In this document: positions 14,459-22,280 of the stretch, one piece after another | Layout of the letters: each line of letters begins with the position of its first letter | How positions within the stretch are numbered: position 1 is the first letter of the stretch | Source of the DNA: an uncultured Oscillospiraceae bacterium | Lineage (GTDB): Bacteria > Bacillota > Clostridia > Oscillospirales > Oscillospiraceae | Length of the DNA: 22,664 bases | Assembly (NCBI GenBank): GCA_934565615.1 | Contig: CAKTIH010000021.1 | Span: 1-22,664, forward strand | Direction: 5' to 3' | Made by a program: the position numbers and the translations under genes | The notes under the pieces: generated by a model | Told to the model about the DNA's origin: nothing | The model's database searches: none | What the model saw: only the letters and a program-made list of their open reading frames with translations

Positions 14459-14507
14459 GTTACCGTTCGGTAACTTACATTATAGTTACCGAACGGTAAC
14501 TTGTCAA
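14459..14507 (-). promoter_or_regulatory. Consensus tetR promoter with two TetR operators
   Basis: On the minus strand the promoter is a perfect TTGACA (14507-14502), 17-bp spacer and perfect TATAAT (14484-14479). Operator 2, GTTACCGAACGGTAAC (14485-14500), fills the spacer exactly. Operator 1, GTTACCGTTCGGTAAC (14459-14474), covers the expected transcription start. Both have seven-base perfect arms, and their centres are 26 bp apart. Such an ideal promoter would be strong unless repressed. Confidence 0.9.
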
Positions 14508-14553
14508 GAGTTTTTTTAATTTTTCCCGGTTATGGAATGTGAATTTTTATTTC

Positions 14554-14582
14554 TTGCACCGGCATGAGTGCTGGTGTAAAAT
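14554..14582 (+). promoter_or_regulatory. Promoter of the beta-CASP ribonuclease-like gene
   Basis: -35 TTGCAC (14554-14559), 17-bp spacer, -10 TAAAAT (14577-14582), about 44 bp before the start codon at 14626. The divergent TetR operators end 54 bp upstream of the -35, so direct TetR control is unlikely. Confidence 0.6.
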
Positions 14583-14625
14583 AAAGGTACATTGTACGTC
14601 TACATATAAGAAAGAAGGACAGGCT

Positions 14626-16233
14626 ATGAAGATAACTTTTATAGGCGCCGCGCATGAAGTGACCGGCAGCTGCACTTATATCGAAGTCGGCGACAAGAAG
14701 GGCATTGTCGATTACGGCATGGAGCAGGGCAAGAACCTCTTTGAGAACGCTCCCCTGCCCGTCGCCCCGGGTGAGCTGGATTTCGTGCTGCTGACCCATG
14801 CGCACATCGATCATTCCGGGATGCTGCCCGCGCTCTATAAGCAGGGCTTCCGCGGCTCGGTATACGCCAGTGCCGCGACCTGCCAGCTGTGTGACATAAT
14901 GCTGCGCGACTCGGCGAACATCCAGATGCAGGAGGCCGAGTGGAAATCCCGCAAGGCCATGCGCGCGGGCGGAGCTCCGGTCGAGCCGGTGTACGACCTT
15001 GACGACGTCGCGGGCATCATGGGAAGAATGATCCCCTGCGGGTACAATAAGATAATTCAGGTCAATGACTGCGTGTCCATCCGCCTGACCGACGTTGGGC
15101 ACCTGCTCGGCTCGGCGGCAATAGAGGTATGGCTGCATGAAAACGGCGAGGAGCGCTGCATATGCTTCAGCGGCGATATCGGCAACATCAACCAGCCCAT
15201 CCTCCGCGACCCGCAGTTTGTGAAAAGCGCGGACTACCTCGTGATAGAATCCACCTACGGCGACAGGCTGCACTCAGCCGAGCGCGCGGACTATGTCTCC
15301 GAGCTTGCAAAGCTCATTCAATCGACGCTCGACGCTGGCGGGAATCTCATTATCCCCTCCTTTGCCGTCGGCCGCACGCAGGAGATTCTGTACTTCATAC
15401 GCGAAATCAAGGAGCGCGGCCTTGTGCACGGCCACGCGGACTTCCCCGTATACGTGGACAGTCCCCTCGCCATTGAGGCGACGACGGTATTCCTCCAGTG
15501 CGACACGGAGTTTGTCGACGACGAGATGCAGGCGGTCATCCGCTCGGGCGTGAACCCGCTCATGTTCCCGGGGCTCAAGCTCTCTGTATCGAAGGAGGAC
15601 TCCGTCGCGATAAACGAGGATAAGACGCCGAAGGTCATCATTTCCGCAAGCGGCATGTGTGACGCGGGCCGTGTGCGCCACCATCTCAAGCACAACCTCT
15701 GGCGTCCGGAGTGCCGGGTGCTGTTCGTGGGCTATCAGGCGGTCGGTACCCCCGGCCGGGCGCTCATAGACGGGGCGAAGAAGGTCAAGCTCTTCAACGA
15801 GGATATTGAGGTGTGCGCCTCGATAAGCGTGCTGCCCGGCGTGAGCGGCCACGCCGACAAGAACGGCCTTCTCGGCTGGCTGCACGGCTTTGAGAAAAAG
15901 CCGAAGCTCGTCTTTGTTAACCACGGCGACCCGGATTCTGCCGACAGCTTCACTGCCTGCCTCAATGACGAGCAGGGCTACAATGCCTTCGCGCCATACA
16001 GCGGCACCCGCTTTGACCTGCTGCGCGGCGAGTTCGACTATATCGCCGAGCCGAAGCCGATAGAGAAGAAGCCCGTTGTCTCCAAGGCGAGCCGCCTTGT
16101 GTCCGAGCTCATCGCAGCGGCGGAGCGTCTGCTGCGTATCTGCAAGGGCATGGAGGGGAAGCCGAACAAGGTGCTTCAGGGCTTTGTCAGGGATATAAAC
16201 AAGCTGTCGGACGATATGGAAAAATATACCTGA
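14626..16233 (+). CDS. MBL-fold beta-CASP protein, putative RNA-processing ribonuclease (YSH1/CPSF-like)
   Basis: This is a 535-residue protein. The MBL metal site is intact: LLTHAHIDHSGMLPAL with HAHIDH (58-63), DVGHLLGSAAIEV supplying the next His, and CFSGDIG the bridging Asp. The beta-CASP part follows with VIESTYGDR, IIPSFAVGRTQEILYFI, VYVDSPLA, IISASGMCDAGRVRHHL and PGVSGHADKNGLLGWL. This layout matches the COG1236 group of predicted exonucleases related to the CPSF 3'-end nuclease, common as a single gene in bacteria. The last 70 residues (PIEKKPVVSKASRLVSELIAAAERL...) are a helical tail. GAAGGA lies seven bases before the ATG; a longer upstream frame lacks a ribosome site. It should act on RNA in the cytoplasm. 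Confidence 0.9.
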   Translation: MKITFIGAAHEVTGSCTYIEVGDKKGIVDYGMEQGKNLFENAPLPVAPGELDFVLLTHAHIDHSGMLPALYKQGFRGSVYASAATCQLCDIMLRDSANIQMQEAEWKSRKAMRAGGAPVEPVYDLDDVAGIMGRMIPCGYNKIIQVNDCVSIRLTDVGHLLGSAAIEVWLHENGEERCICFSGDIGNINQPILRDPQFVKSADYLVIESTYGDRLHSAERADYVSELAKLIQSTLDAGGNLIIPSFAVGRTQEILYFIREIKERGLVHGHADFPVYVDSPLAIEATTVFLQCDTEFVDDEMQAVIRSGVNPLMFPGLKLSVSKEDSVAINEDKTPKVIISASGMCDAGRVRHHLKHNLWRPECRVLFVGYQAVGTPGRALIDGAKKVKLFNEDIEVCASISVLPGVSGHADKNGLLGWLHGFEKKPKLVFVNHGDPDSADSFTACLNDEQGYNAFAPYSGTRFDLLRGEFDYIAEPKPIEKKPVVSKASRLVSELIAAAERLLRICKGMEGKPNKVLQGFVRDINKLSDDMEKYT

Positions 16234-16247
16234 CGGGCGATTTTTAG

Positions 16248-16276
16248 TTGACATAAAACTGCCGCTGTGCTACGAT
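16248..16276 (+). promoter_or_regulatory. Promoter of the pseudokinase-lectin operon
   Basis: Consensus -35 TTGACA (16248-16253), 17-bp spacer, -10 TACGAT (16271-16276), 12 bp after the ribonuclease stop. The leader to the start at 16360 is about 77 nt. Confidence 0.6.
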
Positions 16277-16359
16277 AATGTAACAGGACATAAAGTGTAC
16301 AAATGCCCAAGGATCGGCATTGCGTACTTGACTTATACAGTCTATACAGGAGGATAAGC

Positions 16360-18018
16360 ATGGCAAACCCGGTATTTGACCCGGAGAAAGCACTGGGTCT
16401 GAAACTGACAAAAATGGATCGGCAGGAGCTCTGCGAGTTCGTCTCCGCGCTCTGCCGCAAGGTCGTGGCGGAGGTCGGCTCAAGAGGCCGCCGCGGCGGT
16501 ATATACCCGAGCAACATAAGCGTTGACGATAACGGCGGCATCGCCATCGGTCCCGCAGGTAAAAGCCCGTGGGAGGGCGAGGAGCTCAAGTTCATCGCCC
16601 CGGAGCTGTACTGGAACGGCCAGCTTTCCGCCGCGTCCGATGTCTATTCCGTCGGCATGCTGATGTACTACGCCGTCAGCGGCGGGCGGCTTCCGCTGGA
16701 AGACGAGTGCCGCGACGCGCAGCTGCGCCGCATGGGCGGGGACGATTACCCCGCGCCCAAAGCAGCGGGGCGTCGGCTCGGCGAGATAATCGAAAAGTGC
16801 ATCCGCTTCAAGGCTGCCGACAGGTACCAGACGCTTGACGAGCTGCGCGCCGTGCTCGACAGCTGCATCAAGAATCTTTACCTCAGCGAAGCGCCCAGCG
16901 CCGAGGCCATCTTCAAGAAGAATGACGACGACCTGAGCGATATCGAGCGGATGATGGTCGGCATCATAGAAAAGGGCGATGACGACGAGGAGGAAGAGGC
17001 ACCCGCCGCCGAGGCTCCCGCGGAGCCGGAGGCCGGAGTGAAGGTCTATGAGCCCGCGCCGAAGGGCGAAGCCAAGGCCAAGAAGCCAGAGAGCAAGAAG
17101 AAGCAGGACGAGGGGCCGATCAGCTCCGAGCAGGTCGAGATGCTCTCGAAGAAGTTTAAGAATCAGGGCACGCCCGCTGTCCCAAAGCTCACCGAGGAGA
17201 AGAACCCGGAGCTTGAGCCGGTCGTTCCCTCAAGGCAGCCGGTCAAGACCCCGGCTGTGCAGTATACCAAAAACGCGGAACGTGAAAGGAAGATAGCCGA
17301 AGAGGTGAAAAAACGCAGAAGAAGGCCGCTTGCGCTGATACTCGTGCTATGCGCGGTGCTTGTCATGGCGGCAATTGTCATTAACGCGATGCTCAAGGAT
17401 TTCCAGCAGGCGCGGCAGCAGCCGGACAATGTCACACCGGCCGCGGCGACCAGCGATCCCTATGCCAACACCACCATGCCGCCTGTCGCCGACGACGGTA
17501 CTGCAGCTCCCGATGGCGGACTCGAGATAGGCGAGGGGTCTCCCGACGCGCAGACGTCACCTGACGCACAGGCGACGCCCGATCCTCAGGCCACTCCCGC
17601 CCCGGCGGAGAGCGCGGCTCCGGTCGAGCACAGCTATCAGGTGTTCAAAGAGGACATAAGCTGGAGCGCAGCGCAGCAGAAATGTGAGGAGCTTGGCGGA
17701 CATCTCGTCGTCATCAATGACGAGGACGAGCTCAACGAGATCATCTCTATGGCGGAGCAGAACGGCATATCCAGAGTCTGGATCGGTCTGCGCAGGCAGA
17801 ACGGTCAGGAGAGCTGGGTGAACGGTCAGGACGGCTTTGTCAAATGGGCAAAGGGTGAGCCGAGCTATGTCGACGTAAACGACCAGGTCTCCGAGGACTA
17901 TGTGATGCTTTGGGACAACAACGGCTGGGCATATAACGACAACCGCGACGATCCGTGCAGCGACTACCCCGCTTTCTATTCCGGAACGATGGGCTACATC
18001 TGCGAGTTCGGCGACTGA
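16360..18018 (+). CDS. Transmembrane protein: protein-kinase C-lobe remnant (pseudokinase) plus extracellular C-type lectin domain
   Basis: This is a 552-residue protein. Residues 25-170 look like the C-lobe of a Ser/Thr kinase: GGIYPSNISVDDNG (46-59) aligns with the catalytic loop, FIAPELYWNG (78-87) is the APE motif, SDVYSVGMLMYYAVSG (93-108) is the helix F motif, and RYQTLDEL (155-162) the end. The N-lobe with its glycine loop and lysine is absent, the HRD Asp is lost and DFG is AIG, so no kinase activity is expected. An acidic and Lys/Pro-rich stretch (185-320) leads through KKRRRRP into one membrane helix (about 324-343). Outside, a Pro/Ala/Thr linker ends in a C-type lectin domain (425-552) with WSAAQQKCEELGGHL, WIGL, FVKWAKGEP and GYICEF. 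AGGAGG precedes ATG 16360. It may sense a surface ligand by protein contacts. Confidence 0.85.
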   Translation: MANPVFDPEKALGLKLTKMDRQELCEFVSALCRKVVAEVGSRGRRGGIYPSNISVDDNGGIAIGPAGKSPWEGEELKFIAPELYWNGQLSAASDVYSVGMLMYYAVSGGRLPLEDECRDAQLRRMGGDDYPAPKAAGRRLGEIIEKCIRFKAADRYQTLDELRAVLDSCIKNLYLSEAPSAEAIFKKNDDDLSDIERMMVGIIEKGDDDEEEEAPAAEAPAEPEAGVKVYEPAPKGEAKAKKPESKKKQDEGPISSEQVEMLSKKFKNQGTPAVPKLTEEKNPELEPVVPSRQPVKTPAVQYTKNAERERKIAEEVKKRRRRPLALILVLCAVLVMAAIVINAMLKDFQQARQQPDNVTPAAATSDPYANTTMPPVADDGTAAPDGGLEIGEGSPDAQTSPDAQATPDPQATPAPAESAAPVEHSYQVFKEDISWSAAQQKCEELGGHLVVINDEDELNEIISMAEQNGISRVWIGLRRQNGQESWVNGQDGFVKWAKGEPSYVDVNDQVSEDYVMLWDNNGWAYNDNRDDPCSDYPAFYSGTMGYICEFGD

Positions 18019-18024
18019 CGCCGG

Positions 18025-19083
18025 ATGGACAGGCTTATCGATCTGCTGCCGGTGCTGCTGGCCGGGCTGCTGCTGTATAAATGCAGCATTGTTAAGCCGG
18101 CCGGCGCGCTCCGGGAGGATCATCTCTCGCCGCGCAGCTGCCTTTCGGCAAGGGGCTTCTTTGCCGTCACGGTGATCATGCACCATATCGCCCAATACAC
18201 CTCGTCCGGGCTGCTGTTTCACAGATTCGAGTACCTGGGAAATATGCCAGTGTCGGTATTCTTCTTCATCTCGGGCTACGGCCTTATGAAAAGGCTGTCC
18301 TCAGATGCGGACTACGGCAGGAGCATCCTGCGCCGCCGTCTGCCGAAGGTGGCGGTACCGTTTTTCCTCGCGGCTGCGGCATACAAGCTCATGTGCCTGT
18401 GCACAGGGCAGGAGATGTCCATCGGCGATATGCTTGGCTATCTGATAAACAGCGGCAACTCGCTGTGTATACTCTGGTACTTTGCCGTTATCGCGGGGGC
18501 ATATTTCCTCTTTGCCGTATCGGCGCTGCTTTTCGGCGGAAAGCCAAAGGCTGTGCTTATCTCGATGGCTTTGTGCTGGGCAATATATGTTATTGCCGGG
18601 AGCCGCACGGGGCTTGGCGAGTGGTGGTATAACACGGCGCACCTGCTTCTTGTAGGCATGGCATGGGCACTGTACGAGGATGACATTCAGCGCGCCGTGA
18701 AAAAATGCTGGCTGCCGGTGACGGTGCTCTGTATTGCGGGCTTTGCGCTGATATTCACGCAGTATGACAGCATCTACGCGCTGTGCCCGACGGCGGCGTT
18801 TCATCTCACGCTCGCGGTGCTGAGAAATATGTTCTTTACCCTCGGCTTTGTGCTGATAACGATGAAGCTGCGCTTCGGGAACCGGGCGCTTGAGCTGTTG
18901 GGTAAAGTGTCTATGGAGCTGTACGCGGTGCAGCTTGTGCCGCTGGATCTATTCCACAGCGAAGCGATATGGATAGAGAGCGACCTCATATATGCGCTCG
19001 CCGTACTGTCCGTGACAGTGACAGTCTCCGTGCTTATATACTTAGTAAAGAAGAAATTGAACAAACAGCCGTCCCTCGGTTAA
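18025..19083 (+). CDS. Acyltransferase-3 family integral membrane protein
   Basis: This is a 352-residue protein with about ten hydrophobic helices. Near the N-terminus, ARGFFAVTVIMHHIAQYTS fits the acyltransferase-3 pattern of RG..A..V...H, and VSVFFFISGYGLMKRL with RRRLPKVAVPFFLAA is the typical second block. Members move acetyl or other acyl groups onto cell-surface sugars or lipids. The gene starts six bases after the pseudokinase-lectin stop, so both are probably co-transcribed and may deal with the same surface glycan (inference). Its stop codon lies inside the loop of the terminator. The N-terminal extension before the first motif is about 40 residues, including one extra hydrophobic segment. 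Confidence 0.8.
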   Translation: MDRLIDLLPVLLAGLLLYKCSIVKPAGALREDHLSPRSCLSARGFFAVTVIMHHIAQYTSSGLLFHRFEYLGNMPVSVFFFISGYGLMKRLSSDADYGRSILRRRLPKVAVPFFLAAAAYKLMCLCTGQEMSIGDMLGYLINSGNSLCILWYFAVIAGAYFLFAVSALLFGGKPKAVLISMALCWAIYVIAGSRTGLGEWWYNTAHLLLVGMAWALYEDDIQRAVKKCWLPVTVLCIAGFALIFTQYDSIYALCPTAAFHLTLAVLRNMFFTLGFVLITMKLRFGNRALELLGKVSMELYAVQLVPLDLFHSEAIWIESDLIYALAVLSVTVTVSVLIYLVKKKLNKQPSLG

Positions 19084-19100
19084 TGCCGGGGACGGCTGTT
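19064..19100. terminator. Bidirectional terminator overlapping the acyltransferase stop codon
   Basis: AACAGCCGTCCC (12 bases, from 19064) pairs with GGGACGGCTGTT ending at 19100, with an inner CGG/CCG pairing. The TAA stop of the acyltransferase gene (19081-19083) is in the loop. It separates that gene from the convergent MATE gene, whose stop is at 19106. The tail CTTGTTTACT is only moderately T-rich. Confidence 0.8.
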
Positions 19101-19105
19101 CTTGT

Positions 19106-20455
19106 TTACTGTGATAATGGCAGAGTCTTCATCTGCCGGAAGTAGACCGGCATAAGCAGCGCTGTCGCGCCGAGCCACGCAAGGGTGTGCGACAGGCAGA
19201 TGCCCGTATAGCTCAGGCCGTATGGCGCGAGCAGCGCAGCAAGGCCGACCGAGCCGAGGATGCGCATCACAAGCTCGATCACGCAGGCCTCAAAGGGCGT
19301 GCGGCTGTTGCCCATGCTTTGGATCGCGGTGCGGAAAACCATCAGCAGACCGAGGACGACATAGAACGGACAGACAGCAAAGAGATAGCCGTCTGAATAC
19401 CGGATGACCTCGGCGGTGGGAGAGTCCAGAAACAGCGGGACGACGAGGTGACGGCAGCCGATCAGCAGCGCGCACATGAACACGTTGCATACCTCGATCT
19501 GCACAAGGCAGGCGCGCACGCCCTCGCTTATGCGGCGGTACTGCCCCGCGCCGTAGTTCTGCGCAACAAAGCTTGAGAGCGCGATGCCGAAGGCGTTGTT
19601 CATAAGCACAGAGAGCTGATCGACCTTCGTCGCGGCGGTGTAGCCCGCGACGGCAACAGAACCGAGGGAGTTGACGCCCGTCTGCATGGCAAGCTGGCCG
19701 ATACACATGACGGACATCTGAAAGCCCATCGGGAAGCCGACGGCAAGGTGCTTTGCCGCGGCACGCCGCCAGCCGGCAAAGTCCGCGCGGCGAGTGCGCA
19801 GAACATCAAAGCTCCGCATACCGACGACCGTACACAGCACGGCGGAGAGCAGCTGGCTCAAAACGGTCGCCCACGCCGCACCCGCAACGCCCATGCCGAG
19901 CGGCAGAATAAACACAAGGTCGAGCACGACATTTAGAAGCGCCGAGAATATCAGGAAAAACAGCGGCGTGCGGCTGTCGCCGAGGCTGCGGAGCATGTTG
20001 GAGATCATGTTATAAAACACCGTCGCCCCCGTGCCGAGCAGCACGATGAACATATAGCTGTAGGCCTCGGCGTAAATATCCTCCGGTGTGCGCATCCACC
20101 GAAGTATCGGGTGGGCAAGCGCGCAGAAAAGCACGGTTATGATAACGGCAAAGCCCGCGGACAGCAGCCACGATACCGCCGCGCTCGAGCGCTGGCCGGG
20201 AACGTCGCGCGCGCCGAAGCGCTGGGCAAGGCATATGCCGAAGCCGCCGGTAAAGCCCTGCACGAAGCACAGGACGAAATAGATAACGATCGTCGTGGAG
20301 CCTACGGCGGCGAGAGCCTGCGCACCGAGAGTGCGCCCGACGATAACGGTATCGGCCAGAGTATAGAAAAGCTGGAAGAGATTGCCGGCAATGACCGGGA
20401 GTGAAAATTGCAGCAGAACCCGGAACGGTCGGCCCTGAGTAAGATCCTTTGACAT
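19106..20455 (-). CDS. MATE family multidrug/cation efflux transporter
   Basis: This is a 449-residue protein with about twelve membrane helices. The N-terminus GRPFRVLLQFSLPVIAGNLFQLFYTLADTVIVGRTLGAQALAAVG is the standard MATE start, and the second half repeats the pattern with FPMGFQMSVMCIGQLAMQTGVNSLGSVAVAGYTAATKVDQ. It belongs to the NorM/DinF-like branch common in Clostridia and should export drugs or metabolites using a sodium or proton gradient. The substrate is unknown. AGAGGTGG precedes the ATG. It is read alone, divergent from the PfkB kinase gene. Confidence 0.93.
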   Translation of the reverse strand: MSKDLTQGRPFRVLLQFSLPVIAGNLFQLFYTLADTVIVGRTLGAQALAAVGSTTIVIYFVLCFVQGFTGGFGICLAQRFGARDVPGQRSSAAVSWLLSAGFAVIITVLFCALAHPILRWMRTPEDIYAEAYSYMFIVLLGTGATVFYNMISNMLRSLGDSRTPLFFLIFSALLNVVLDLVFILPLGMGVAGAAWATVLSQLLSAVLCTVVGMRSFDVLRTRRADFAGWRRAAAKHLAVGFPMGFQMSVMCIGQLAMQTGVNSLGSVAVAGYTAATKVDQLSVLMNNAFGIALSSFVAQNYGAGQYRRISEGVRACLVQIEVCNVFMCALLIGCRHLVVPLFLDSPTAEVIRYSDGYLFAVCPFYVVLGLLMVFRTAIQSMGNSRTPFEACVIELVMRILGSVGLAALLAPYGLSYTGICLSHTLAWLGATALLMPVYFRQMKTLPLSQ

Positions 20456-20489
20456 ACGCCCACCTCTGAGCGAAAATTTTGCGCATCAG

Positions 20490-20518
20490 ATAATAGCACC
20501 ATGCAGCCCCATATTCAA
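20490..20518 (-). promoter_or_regulatory. Promoter of the MATE transporter gene
   Basis: Minus strand: -35 TTGAAT (20518-20513), 17-bp spacer, -10 TATTAT (20495-20490), about 35 bp before the start codon. Confidence 0.65.
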
Positions 20519-20576
20519 GCGGTCAATTGATAACGAAATGTAAATAAAACAATACTCCCCTTTTCGTCATTCGGCG

Positions 20577-20605
20577 TTGAATAAACGCGGGGGCTATGGT
20601 AAAAT
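20577..20605 (+). promoter_or_regulatory. Promoter of the PfkB kinase gene
   Basis: -35 TTGAAT (20577-20582), 17-bp spacer, -10 TAAAAT (20600-20605). The -10 is 26 bp before the start codon at 20632, giving a short leader that contains the AGGAGGG ribosome site. Confidence 0.6.
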
Positions 20606-20631
20606 GTCAAAAAAGCGCAGGAGGGATTCTC

Positions 20632-21564
20632 ATGGCGATAGTTGTAGTAGGCGCGGTGTTTGTCGACGTCAAAGGGTTTCCGGAGGATCAGTATATCCCG
20701 ACCGGGCGCAACGCCGGCAAGGTCGAGATCGTTCACGGCGGCGTCGGGCGCAACGTTGCGGAGGACATCGCCAATGTCGAGCTGCGTCCCTCCTTTGTCA
20801 GCCTTGTCGACGATACCGCCGAGGGCGAGGAGGTCATAAACAAGCTGCGCAACCACAAGGTGAACACCGATTATATCCGCCGTGTCAAGGACGGGATGGG
20901 CATGTGGCTTGCGGTGTTCGACAACATGGGCGATATCGCGGGTTCGATATCCAAGCGCCCCGATCTCAGCCCGATATGCGACATGCTCGACGAAAAGGGC
21001 GATGAGATTTTCCGCAATGCCGACAGCATCATCATGGAGATCGACGTCGACAAGGAGATAGTAAAGCGCGTGTTCCGCTACGCCGAGAAGTACCATAAGC
21101 CCGTTTACGCCGTGGTCGCGAACATGAGCATCGCCACTCAGCGGCGCGACTTTCTCCAGTCTATCGACTGCTTCGTCTGCAACCAGCAGGAAGCGGGCAT
21201 ACTCTTTGTCAGCGACTTTTCGGACATGAGCCCCGAAGATCTGTGCGACGATCTCTCCCGCCGCGTCATCAGCGCGCAGATACCGTCGATGGTCGTCACG
21301 ATGGGCAGCCGCGGCGCGGTGTATGCCGACATGCACGGCGATAAGGGCGTGTACCCGGCACAGAAGGTCACCGTGCGCGACACGACCGGCGCGGGAGACG
21401 CGTTCTGTGCAGGCGTCGCTATCGGGCTGACCTATAAAAAATCCATGCGCGAGGCCGTCGAGATCGGGACCCGGCTTGCCGCGTCCGTCATAACAGCGTC
21501 CGAAAACGTCTGCCCGCGCTTCCGTCCGCGTGAGCTCGGTCTGGATATCGAGGTTGAAAGCTGA
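20632..21564 (+). CDS. PfkB family carbohydrate/nucleoside kinase
   Basis: This is a 310-residue ribokinase-fold protein. The N-terminal substrate motif VHGGVGRNVAEDIANVE (34-50) is PfkB signature 1, and the C-terminal VRDTTGAGDAFCAGVAIG (248-265) is signature 2 with the catalytic base Asp256. VCNQQEAGILF (182-192) is the usual NxxE region. It phosphorylates a sugar or nucleoside with ATP. GG-GRN near the N-terminus also occurs in pseudouridine kinases, but without a pseudouridylase neighbour the substrate stays open. AGGAGGG precedes ATG 20632; an in-frame ATG at 20596 lies inside the promoter and is not used. It appears to be a single-gene unit. Confidence 0.9.
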   Translation: MAIVVVGAVFVDVKGFPEDQYIPTGRNAGKVEIVHGGVGRNVAEDIANVELRPSFVSLVDDTAEGEEVINKLRNHKVNTDYIRRVKDGMGMWLAVFDNMGDIAGSISKRPDLSPICDMLDEKGDEIFRNADSIIMEIDVDKEIVKRVFRYAEKYHKPVYAVVANMSIATQRRDFLQSIDCFVCNQQEAGILFVSDFSDMSPEDLCDDLSRRVISAQIPSMVVTMGSRGAVYADMHGDKGVYPAQKVTVRDTTGAGDAFCAGVAIGLTYKKSMREAVEIGTRLAASVITASENVCPRFRPRELGLDIEVES

Positions 21565-21578
21565 TGTGCGGCGCGCAG

Positions 21579-21642
21579 GTGCCCTCTCCGTCCTCGCGGA
21601 GCTCGGCCACCTCTCCCAAAGGGAGAGGCAAGGGAGGCTCAC
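21579..21642 (-). repeat. Short palindromic interspersed repeat typical of gut Clostridia
   Basis: The stretch contains an 8-bp hairpin, CCTCTCCC-AAA-GGGAGAGG (21610-21628), and a second one, CTCCG-CGGAG (21586-21601). Read on the minus strand it has the form GAGCCTCCC...CCTCTCCC...GGGAGAGGTGGCCGAGC...GGAGAGGGC, which I recall as a multi-copy element scattered between genes in many Oscillospirales and Lachnospirales genomes. Only one copy is in this window, so its repeat nature rests on memory. It sits between pfkB and the HdeD-like gene and may also act as a weak 3' hairpin for pfkB. Confidence 0.55.
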
Positions 21643-21659
21643 ATCATGCACCGATATAC

Positions 21660-21687
21660 TTGACATTTTGCGCCGCTTGAGTATACT
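21660..21687 (+). promoter_or_regulatory. Promoter of the DUF308 gene
   Basis: Consensus -35 TTGACA (21660-21665), 16-bp spacer, -10 TATACT (21682-21687), followed by an AT-rich start region and GAGAGGGG before the ATG at 21722. Confidence 0.7.
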
Positions 21688-21721
21688 TTTATTAAAACAA
21701 TTATTGAGAGGGGTCTTTTCC

Positions 21722-22258
21722 ATGACTTCAAGAACAATGCGCATTCTCAGCATTATCACCGGCGCGCTACTTATCGCCGCCGGTATCTACTGCCTGTGCA
21801 ATCAGGACGTCGCGGCGATGTCCGCGGGCATCATCCTCGGGCTTCTCATGCTCGTCGCCGGTATTGTCGAGATCGTCATCTTCGCCGGGACGAGCCGGTT
21901 CATCCTCGGCTCCGGCTGGCTGCTGCTCGACGGTGTGCTGACGGTCGTCATGTCGCTGTTCCTGCTGTTCAACCAGTGGTTCACGATGATGTCCCTGCCC
22001 ATCCTGTTCACCGTGTGGCTCCTGTTCTCCGGCGTTTCCAGATTTGTCAGTGCCTTTGACCTCAAGGCACTCGGCATGCGCGGCTGGGGCTGGATACTTG
22101 CTCTCGGCATTGTGCTGCTCGTGTTCGGCATCATCTGCATGATGGATCCTTGGGTCAGCGTCGTGGCTGTCGGCGTGACAGTCGGCCTCGTGTTCATCCT
22201 CGAGGGCATCGGCACTATCGCCGTCGCCTGCATCTCCCGCCGCAAGCCGATACTGTGA
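21722..22258 (+). CDS. DUF308/HdeD-like integral membrane protein
   Basis: This is a 178-residue protein with about six membrane helices in short hairpins: ILSIITGALLIAAGIYCL, GIILGLLMLVAGIVEIVIF, SGWLLLDGVLTVVMSLFLLF, LPILFTVWLLFSGVSRFV, WGWILALGIVLLVFGIICM and VGLVFILEGIGTIAVAC. The repeated G..L...G pattern and the W-x-L-L-D-G block are typical of the DUF308/HdeD family, whose namesake is linked to acid resistance in enterics. Function in Clostridia is untested. GAGAGGGG lies eight bases before ATG 21722; a longer upstream frame overlaps the pfkB end and the repeat and is not the gene. It is a single-gene unit with its own promoter and terminator. Confidence 0.85.
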   Translation: MTSRTMRILSIITGALLIAAGIYCLCNQDVAAMSAGIILGLLMLVAGIVEIVIFAGTSRFILGSGWLLLDGVLTVVMSLFLLFNQWFTMMSLPILFTVWLLFSGVSRFVSAFDLKALGMRGWGWILALGIVLLVFGIICMMDPWVSVVAVGVTVGLVFILEGIGTIAVACISRRKPIL

Positions 22259-22280
22259 CAGCTTAAGCTTCAACAAAAAA

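Noticed and set aside
15274..16254. Minus-strand frame opposite the beta-CASP gene
   Set aside because: It is a mirror of a well-supported gene, with no motif and no promoter.
17630..18018. C-type lectin domain as the variable protein of a diversity-generating retroelement
   Set aside because: No reverse transcriptase, template repeat or adenine-linked variable repeat is present in the surrounding sequence; the domain looks like an ordinary lectin fold.
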